Assembly: GCF_016464385.1 (NCBI RefSeq)
Contig: NZ_JADMLH010000002.1
Coordinates: forward strand, 467,701 to 531,700
Direction of reading: 5' to 3'
Length of the DNA: 64,000 nt
Source: Nucisporomicrobium flavum
Lineage (GTDB): Bacteria; Actinomycetota; Actinomycetes; Mycobacteriales; Micromonosporaceae
Made by a program: the position numbers and the translations under genes. Shown here piece by piece: positions 59,701 to 64,000 of the stretch; the stretch's first letter is position 1, and every line of letters starts with the position of its first letter. The notes under the pieces are model-generated. The model did no database searches. It was not told the origin of the DNA and worked only from the letters and a program-made list of their open reading frames with translations.

Positions 59701-60923
59701 CCGAGGGCTCCGGCCCGCTGCTGCCGGACGGGTTCGGGTTCCTCAAGAACGCCCTCACCGGCGGGGCGCGCTGGGTCATCGCCGCCGGCCCCGAATCGGG
59801 CGACGCCCGGACGGACGGTCTGACCGGGCTGTTCCGCACGATCGCCCGGGAGTATCCGGAGACGGTCGCCCGCTACGTCGAGATGCCCGCGCAGACCTCC
59901 GCCGACGACCTCGCCGGTGCGCTGATGGAGGAGGTGCACGACGCCTCCACGGCGCCTGTCGTGTACCGCCGTGCGGAGGGCCGCCTCATCGGTCGGCTCA
60001 CCGAGAGCGGCCTCGGGGTGCTCGCCGATGGCGGGGCGGGACCGGCCGGTGACGGCGTGGCCGAGGCCCGCGCGATCGGGCTCGACCAGGACGCGGTGGT
60101 GGTGCTGATCGGCGGGGCGCGGGGGATCACGCCGTGGTTCGCCCGTACGGTCGCCGCCGCCTCCCGCTGCCGGATCGAGCTGGTCGGGCGCACCCCGCTG
60201 CCGCAGACCGACGAGGACCCGGAGCTGGCCGCGGCCGGCGACAAGGCGGCGCTGCGGGCGGCGTTGGCCCGGCGCGGCATGCGCTCACCGGCCGACATCG
60301 ACCGGGCGGCGTCGGCGATCCTCGCCGCCCGTGAGGTCAACGCGACCGTGGCGGAGCTGAGCGAGCTCGGCGCCGAGGTGCGCTACCACTCGCTCGACGT
60401 CCGCGACGACGAGGCGACCCGCCGGCTGATCAAGCGGATCCACGACGAGCACGGCCGCCTCGACGGCCTGGTCTACGCGGCCGGCATCATCGAGGACAAG
60501 CTCATCGGCGACAAGGACCCGGCCTCCTTCGAGCGGGTGTTCCGCACCAAGGTGGACGGCGCCCGGTCGGTGCTGGAGGCGCTCGACGCGTGCGGCGCCG
60601 CGCCGAAGTTCGTGGTGATGTTCGGCAGCATCGCGGCCGCGTACGGCAACCGTGGCCAGAGCGACTACGCCGCGGCCAACGACGCTCTCGACGCGATGGG
60701 CACCCGCTGGTCGCAGGCCACCGGGCGGCGCGCGCTGACCGTGCACTGGGGTCCGTGGGCGCCGGTCGGGCAGCACGGCGGCATGGTGACGCCGGAGCTG
60801 ACCGCCGAGTACGCCCGCCGCGGCATCGGCCTCATCGACCCCGAGGAGGGCGCGATGAGCCTCCTGCGCGAACTCGCGTGGGGCGGCAACCCGTCGGTCG
60901 TGCTCACCGCGTCGGGCTGGTAG
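53793..60923 (+). CDS. Multidomain synthase: NMO-like x2, KS, AT, ACP x2, KR (PUFA/hglE-type)
   Basis: 2376 aa from ATG 53793 (GGGAG 4 nt upstream; an ATG at 53742 lacks a site). Domains: degenerate nitronate-monooxygenase-like barrel (8-215, GMESGGRVSE); second, intact-looking one (272-520, GAECGGHVG with the family His near 417); KS 650-1090 with Cys840, His975 and His1015; AT 1200-1515 with GHSYG Ser1291; two almost identical ACPs with attachment Ser1720 and Ser1825 (VDSIK); KR region 1880-2376 with GGARGIT near 2107 and Ser2279, Tyr2292, Asn2296. No dehydratase, enoyl reductase or thioesterase domain is visible. KS, tandem ACP and KR type resemble PfaA of PUFA synthases and HglE of cyanobacterial glycolipid synthases. 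The NMO-like part may act as the PfaD-like enoyl reductase (inference). Product probably an unusual long-chain lipid. Confidence 0.88.
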   Translation: MKTERHTRSLVLAVSGGAALEPSPHQVTAAARAGGVGILDLGAGDPWTLRLLTRAARRARDGMGVRVTAACAATPSDVERAGGDAVDLMIVAADAGWDLTALAERYGVYAEVTTLDEARAAIAAGAHGLVARGMESGGRVSELSAFVLLQNLAGLDVPVWVAGGVGPYTAAACVVGGAAGVLLDTQLTLLPESTVSDAARSAIRRMDGTETVLRDGLRGLESDGALLSVGQDGWLAADFARRYADTPAAVRGVRDSILRALEHADAGDVLSPGAPLARTLGVDLPVAQGPMTRVSDVAGFAESVADRGGLPFIALALANAEQTRRMLTEAAAALGDRPWGVGVLGFAPEQLRAAQIEVIREIRPKVAIIAGGRPAQAKGLEADGISSFLHVPSPGLLKQFLQAGSRKFIFEGAECGGHVGPRASFPLWEAQLGVLEEFLAGRTAETAAELQIFFAGGIHDERSAAMVAAMAGPLTRRGAQVGVLMGTAYLFTEEAVTHGAIQPLFQQQAIEATSTALLETAPGHATRCLQSGFVDDFHDLREQLEGAGVENRVVWEQLEMLNVGRLRIASKGLTRDGDQLVTVDEATQAAEGLFMAGQVAVLRDTATTIAGLHAQVTTAAAAVHADRVAGLRVDLGLDPVLEAEVADPLDIAIVGMACVFPGSPDLSSFWETVLTGADRVGEVPADRWDADTYYAPEVGPGQAGRITVSKWGGFIDPVPFDAIKYGIPPAALASIDPTQLLALEISHRALVDAGYAYDSGFDHARTGVVFGAEAGSDMSQTQTLRTLLPGYLGEVPEQMENLLPTVTEDTFPGVLANVIAGRVANRLDLGGPNYTVDAACASSLAAMDSACKELRAGDSDLMICGGADLHNGINDYLMFTSAHALSPTGRCRTFDSTGDGIALGEGVAAVVLKRLSDAERDGDRVYAVIKGLGGASDGRALGLTAPRAEGQRRALDRAYAGAGISPSEVGLVEAHGTGTVVGDRTELETLTRLFTENGARPGSAVLGSVKSQIGHTKCAAGMAGVIKAALSLHTGVKPPTIGLTRPNPAWSPESSPFAFHTETRPWSAPAEERYAGVSAFGFGGTNFHVVLGAHAATADPRHTRQQWPAELFLFRGATVETARRGVQKLLDKLQGSGRLRDLAAAAARESDPRTGPVRIAVVASDVDDLAGLLRRALNGEHDPRTGLIQPPTAEGQGKVAFLFPGQGSQKPGALSDLFVAFPELHEYLELGREWADLLFPPTAFDEETEKAQQDRVRDTRVAQPVLGIGGLAADHVLRRLGVRPDMAGGHSYGELVALCTAGAFDPATLLDLSRERAAAILAAAGDDPGTMAAVSGTAEQISAVLAAAGLSGDVVLANHNAPTQVVISGPTEAIQRATAALKEAGLRARGIPVAAAFHSPVVAGGSDSFAGVLATREIGAPAFPVWSNRSAEPYPADAAAVREGLAGQIGSPVRFVEQIEAMYAAGARIFVEAGPGHVLTGLVDAVLGDRPHLVVTVDGRPGQGLRALLTAAAELACAGVPVQTSWLFAGRDAGDPAAPASNRPIWTVDGQVVRDGNGQCLPGGMTPARRIEIGEVTMTAAPGPEGVRDSRSELVSEFLRTSRDLIATQRDVLLAFLGGDGSGGRLVWQPGETPALAPVPVAAAAPMAAPVSPAPVMASAGVHYPTVAETEAVLAPQPAVATPGIDVQGAVLSVISERTGYPEELIELDLDLEADLSVDSIKRAEVAGEVANRLGLAVEGDESELEDLVKARTVRAMVGWLDSKINTTAPVAAAPVTAAITAPAAAAPAIDVQAAVLAVISERTGYPEELIELDLDLEADLSVDSIKRAEVAGEVADRLGLAVEGDESELEDLVKARTVRAMVGWLDTKINASAAPAQAVAALEVRAEESEAPPRLGIAPQRLVARLEPATPAGTAGADLTGSRFLITGGGAAGVRLAELLSEAGVTAATGTLADDPAGADGIILLDGLTEGSGPLLPDGFGFLKNALTGGARWVIAAGPESGDARTDGLTGLFRTIAREYPETVARYVEMPAQTSADDLAGALMEEVHDASTAPVVYRRAEGRLIGRLTESGLGVLADGGAGPAGDGVAEARAIGLDQDAVVVLIGGARGITPWFARTVAAASRCRIELVGRTPLPQTDEDPELAAAGDKAALRAALARRGMRSPADIDRAASAILAAREVNATVAELSELGAEVRYHSLDVRDDEATRRLIKRIHDEHGRLDGLVYAAGIIEDKLIGDKDPASFERVFRTKVDGARSVLEALDACGAAPKFVVMFGSIAAAYGNRGQSDYAAANDALDAMGTRWSQATGRRALTVHWGPWAPVGQHGGMVTPELTAEYARRGIGLIDPEEGAMSLLRELAWGGNPSVVLTASGW
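58845..59405. repeat. Tandem ACP duplication, 315-bp period
   Basis: Two units, 58845-59090 and 59160-59405, nearly identical at DNA level over 246 bp and separated by a 69-bp Ala/Pro linker. Both encode VISERTGYPEELIELDLDLE and VDSIK. Only a handful of substitutions separate them (for example ANRLG versus ADRLG), so duplication or gene conversion is recent. Confidence 0.92.
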
Positions 60924-60928
60924 GCGCC

Positions 60929-63900
60929 GTGCAGCCGATCGCCATCGTGGGGATGGCGGCGATCTTCCCGGGCGCCGCCACCCTCGACCAGTACTGGCAG
61001 AACCTGGTCAACGGCAAGGACATGATCACCGATGTCCCCGAGGACCGCTTCGACGCGCTGTTCTACGACCCGGACAACGCGCACCGCCCCGACCGGCTCT
61101 ACACGCGCCGCGGCGGGTTCCTCGACGACCAGGCCGTCTTCGAGCCGCTGAAGTTCGGCATCATGCCCAACTCGGTCGGCGACATCGAGCCGGACCAGCT
61201 CATCGCGCTCGAGGTGGCGGCGGCGGCGATCGCGGACGCGGGCGGCGCGCAGCGGCTGCCCGACGCCGACCGGATCGGCGTGATCCTGGGCCGCGGCGGC
61301 CTGCTCAACCCCGCCGCGTCCCGGTACGCCAACAAGGTGCGCATGGCCAGCCAGGTCATCAGCGTGCTCCGCGAGCTCATGCCGGACCTCGGTGAGGACC
61401 GTCTCGAGCTGCTGCGGGACCGCATCGACGAGCGGCTCGGCAAGCACCAGCCCGAGGGCACGATCGGGCTGGTGCCGAACCTGGCCGCGTCCCGGGTCGC
61501 GAACCGGCTGAACCTGCGCGGGCCGGCGTACACGATCGACGCGGCGTGCGCGTCCTCGCTGATCGCCGTCGACCAGGGCATGACCGAGCTGGACAACGGC
61601 CGGCTCGACGCGGTGCTGGCCGGCGGCGTGCACCACGTGCACGACATCAGCTTCTGGTCGGTGTTCAGCCAGCTGCAGGCGCTGAGCCGCAAGGGCGACA
61701 TCCGCCCGTTCGACGCCGACGCGGACGGCGTGCTGATCGGCGAGGGCACCGGCATGGTGGTGCTCAAGCGGCTGGCCGACGCCGAGCGCGACGGCGACCG
61801 GGTGTACGGCGTCATCCGCGGCAGCGGTACCTCCAGCGACGGCCGCTCGGCGAGCATGTTCAACCCCGCCAGCTCCGGCCAGGTCCTGGCGATCCGGCGC
61901 GCCTGGGAGATGGCCGGGCTCGACCCGACCGCCCCGGACGCCCTGGGCCTGCTCGAGGCGCACGGCACGGCGACCCCGACCGGCGACGCGGCGGAGCTGA
62001 CCTCCGTGGCCGAGGTGTTCGGGCCGTACGCCGGCGGCGAGAAGCCGGTCATCGGCTCGGTGAAGTCGATGATCGGCCACGCGATGCCGGCGGCCGGGGT
62101 GGCCGGCCTCATCAAGGCGACGCTCGCGGTGTACCACGGCGTCCTGCCGCCGACCCTGAACGTCACGAAGCCTCGCGCGGAGATGGCGAAGACCCGGTTC
62201 CAGCCGATCCCGGCGGCGCAGCCGTGGCGCAGCGAGGGACCGCGCCGGGCCGGCGTCAACGCGTTCGGCTTCGGCGGCGTCAATGCGCACGTCATCGTCG
62301 AGCAGTACGAGTCCGCCGCCGCCGTGACGGTCGCCGAGCCGGAGCGCATCCTCTGGCTCGCCGCCTCGTCCGTCGAGGAGATGGGCCGCCTGCTCGAGCG
62401 CCCCGATGTCCGCGACCTGGCCCGGCCCGGGACCGGTGGCCCGGTACGCCTCGGCCTCGTCGACCCCACCGACCAGCGCCTCGCCATCGCCCGCAAGATC
62501 GTGGCGCGCGGCGAGGCGTGGCGCGGCGGGCGCGACCTGTGGTTCACGCCGCGCCCGCTGCTCGGCCCGGGCGGCGGCAAGCTGGCGTTCGTGTTCCCCG
62601 GCGTGGAGGCGGAGTTCGCGCCGCGTACCGCCGACATCGCCGCCCACTTCGGGCTGCCGCACCGCGAGTGGACCGCCGAGGACCTCGGCAAGCACGGCTC
62701 CGGCCTGGTCGAGGTGGGCAAGCTGCTGGACACCGCGTTGCGGCGGATGAACGTACGCCCGGACGCGGTCGCCGGGCACAGCCTCGGGGAGTGGACCGCC
62801 GCGGCGGTCACCGGGCAGATGAGCACCCAGGGCGTCGACGCGTTCCTCGGCATCTTCGACGCCGACAGCGTGGAGGTCTCCGGGTACGCGTTCGCCGCGG
62901 TCAGCGCCCCGATGGAGACGGTGACGCCGCTGCTGGACGGCTACCCGGGCGTGGTCCTGTCGCACGACAACGCGCCCAACCAGTGCGTGGTGAACGGTCC
63001 CCGCGAGCAGGTGCAGCGCCTGGTCGACGACCTGCGTGCGCGGACGATCCTGTGTCAGCTGCTGCCGTTCCGGTCGGCGTTCCACACGCCGGTGTTCGCC
63101 GAGGGGCTGCAGGCGATCGGCGCGGCGCTGGGCCGCTGGGAGGTGCACCCGACCGAGGTGCCGGTGTGGTCGGGCACGATCTCCGCGCCGTTCCCGTCGG
63201 ACCCGGACGAGGTCAATCAGCTCTTCATCCGCCACATGATCGAGCCGGTCCGGTTCCGCCGTACGGTCGGCGCGATGTACGACGCCGGCATCCGCGTGTT
63301 CCTGCAGGTGGGCGCCGGTCAGCTGGCCTCGCTGATCGACGACAACCTGCGCGACCGCGACCACCTCGCGATGCCGGTGAACGTGTCGCGCCGCGACGGC
63401 CTGGCCCAGCTGCGCCGGGTCGCCACGGCGTTGTGGGTGGACGGCGGCGACCCCGATCTCGACGTCCTGAACCCGGCACCCGCGCACCGGCCCGCGGCGA
63501 AGGTGAACGCGGTGGCCGAGCCGTCGGAGCGCAAGGGCCCGGCGGTCCGCCTCAACCTGGGCGGCCCGCTGGTGAAGCTCGGAGACGGCGCGGACCGGAT
63601 CCTCGGGCTGGCCGACACCACAAAAGCGCCCGCGTCGGCGCAGCCCGCGCCCGCGCAGCCCGCGCCCGCGCAGCCCGCGTCCGCGCAGCTGGCGTCCGCG
63701 CAGCCGGCGCCCGTGCAGGGCAACGTCGAGGCGCACACCGCGGCGCTGTCCGCGCTGAGCAGGATGGCGGGCACGTCGAAGGCCGCGGCCGAGCTGGCCG
63801 CGCTGCTGCAGGAGACCGCCAGCGACGCGGTGACGGTCATGAAAGCGGGCGCCGCGCCCCCGGCGCAGCGACCGGTCATCCCGCGGCAGCAACCCGCACC

Positions 63901-64000
63901 GGTGCCCGCCGCGCCGGCGATCCCGCGGCAGCGAGCGGCGACGGCGCCGGCGGCGAGGCCGGTTGCGGCACCACCGCCGGTAACCGCTGGGCACGGATCG
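60929..64000 (+). CDS. KS-AT synthase subunit, C-terminus beyond the window
   Basis: 1024 codons to the right edge, open. GTG 60929 lies 5 nt after the previous stop, so the two genes form one operon. KS 1-460: IDAACASSL with Cys207, EAHGTATPTGD with His345, SMIGHAMPAAG with His384, ending GFGGVNAHVIV. AT about 550-850: FVFPGVEAEF (Gln of the usual FPGQG replaced by Val), GHSLGEW with Ser618, SAFHTP. Residues 880-1024 are Ala/Pro/Gln-rich, with a short helical piece (AALSALSRMAGTSKAAAELA). All KS residues are present, so it is a condensing enzyme or a partner to the first KS. Resembles the KS-containing second subunits (PfaB/C-, HglC/D-like) of PUFA and heterocyst-glycolipid systems. Dehydratases may follow beyond the edge. 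Confidence 0.85.
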   Translation, partial: MQPIAIVGMAAIFPGAATLDQYWQNLVNGKDMITDVPEDRFDALFYDPDNAHRPDRLYTRRGGFLDDQAVFEPLKFGIMPNSVGDIEPDQLIALEVAAAAIADAGGAQRLPDADRIGVILGRGGLLNPAASRYANKVRMASQVISVLRELMPDLGEDRLELLRDRIDERLGKHQPEGTIGLVPNLAASRVANRLNLRGPAYTIDAACASSLIAVDQGMTELDNGRLDAVLAGGVHHVHDISFWSVFSQLQALSRKGDIRPFDADADGVLIGEGTGMVVLKRLADAERDGDRVYGVIRGSGTSSDGRSASMFNPASSGQVLAIRRAWEMAGLDPTAPDALGLLEAHGTATPTGDAAELTSVAEVFGPYAGGEKPVIGSVKSMIGHAMPAAGVAGLIKATLAVYHGVLPPTLNVTKPRAEMAKTRFQPIPAAQPWRSEGPRRAGVNAFGFGGVNAHVIVEQYESAAAVTVAEPERILWLAASSVEEMGRLLERPDVRDLARPGTGGPVRLGLVDPTDQRLAIARKIVARGEAWRGGRDLWFTPRPLLGPGGGKLAFVFPGVEAEFAPRTADIAAHFGLPHREWTAEDLGKHGSGLVEVGKLLDTALRRMNVRPDAVAGHSLGEWTAAAVTGQMSTQGVDAFLGIFDADSVEVSGYAFAAVSAPMETVTPLLDGYPGVVLSHDNAPNQCVVNGPREQVQRLVDDLRARTILCQLLPFRSAFHTPVFAEGLQAIGAALGRWEVHPTEVPVWSGTISAPFPSDPDEVNQLFIRHMIEPVRFRRTVGAMYDAGIRVFLQVGAGQLASLIDDNLRDRDHLAMPVNVSRRDGLAQLRRVATALWVDGGDPDLDVLNPAPAHRPAAKVNAVAEPSERKGPAVRLNLGGPLVKLGDGADRILGLADTTKAPASAQPAPAQPAPAQPASAQLASAQPAPVQGNVEAHTAALSALSRMAGTSKAAAELAALLQETASDAVTVMKAGAAPPAQRPVIPRQQPAPVPAAPAIPRQRAATAPAARPVAAPPPVTAGHGS
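63639..63713. repeat. 15-bp tandem repeat in the synthase linker, five copies
   Basis: gcgcagcccgcgccc at 63639, 63654 and 63669 with two diverged copies after; encodes AQPAP/AQPAS-like linker repeats. Confidence 0.85.

Noticed and set aside
53817..63994. Very long antisense ORFs opposite the synthase genes
   Set aside because: Typical high-GC shadows: His/Arg/Gly-rich, no domains, with codon positions mirroring the real genes.

Overview
The window is about 70% GC or higher, gene-dense, uses many GTG starts, and encodes typical high-GC Gram-positive families (Rv2578c-type radical SAM, SepX/Glp cell-division module, DUF6758, DUF4190, DUF4383). It looks like chromosome from an actinomycete, most likely Micromonosporaceae (Actinoplanes or Micromonospora type); the family-level call is inference. 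I see no insertion sequence, prophage or CRISPR array.

Layout. 1-22.5 kb is core and conserved-hypothetical sequence: mrp, a DUF1003/MgtE-N pair, PhzF-like, HAD, DMT exporter, two DUF4190 membrane proteins around an SDR reductase, a CoA-binding protein, an intein-carrying radical SAM gene with a LexA-like box, thioredoxin with a SigR-like promoter, a SpoU methyltransferase, a bPH2 protein, PHP phosphoesterase, MarC, a RecB-like nuclease, an MpaB-type oxygenase and Fur. 21.9-31 kb is the conserved actinobacterial block CpaB-like / FmdB / 5-formyl-THF cyclo-ligase / galU / glp (moeA) / rimJ / sepX / tRNA-Ala(CGC), with a diguanylate cyclase gene inserted between the cyclo-ligase and galU. 31-38.5 kb holds signalling and envelope genes: an orphan receiver, VOC proteins, a calcineurin-type phosphodiesterase, a GAF pseudo-histidine-kinase and a polysaccharide deacetylase/glycosyltransferase-2 fusion with a membrane partner. 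39-52.8 kb is a second conserved block: metG, rsmI, protein mannosyltransferase, tatD, rsmA, ispE, an ABC-F protein and two tandem DUF4383 proteins. From 53.8 kb to the right edge a large multidomain synthase locus begins: a protein of about 2376 aa (two nitronate-monooxygenase-like domains, KS, AT, two ACPs, KR), then a second KS-AT protein cut by the window end. This is a PUFA/hglE-type iterative synthase and the main biosynthetic locus here.

Expression signals. At least 17 genes have a (T/C)ANNNT hexamer 6-8 nt before the chosen start codon and no Shine-Dalgarno, the signature of leaderless transcripts. I used it to choose several starts. Genes inside operons instead show ATGA/GTGA overlaps or clear GGAGG sites.

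A second recurrent trait is a set of GC-rich minisatellites (unit 15-34 bp), each with its own unit, in intergenic gaps and in low-complexity coding linkers.
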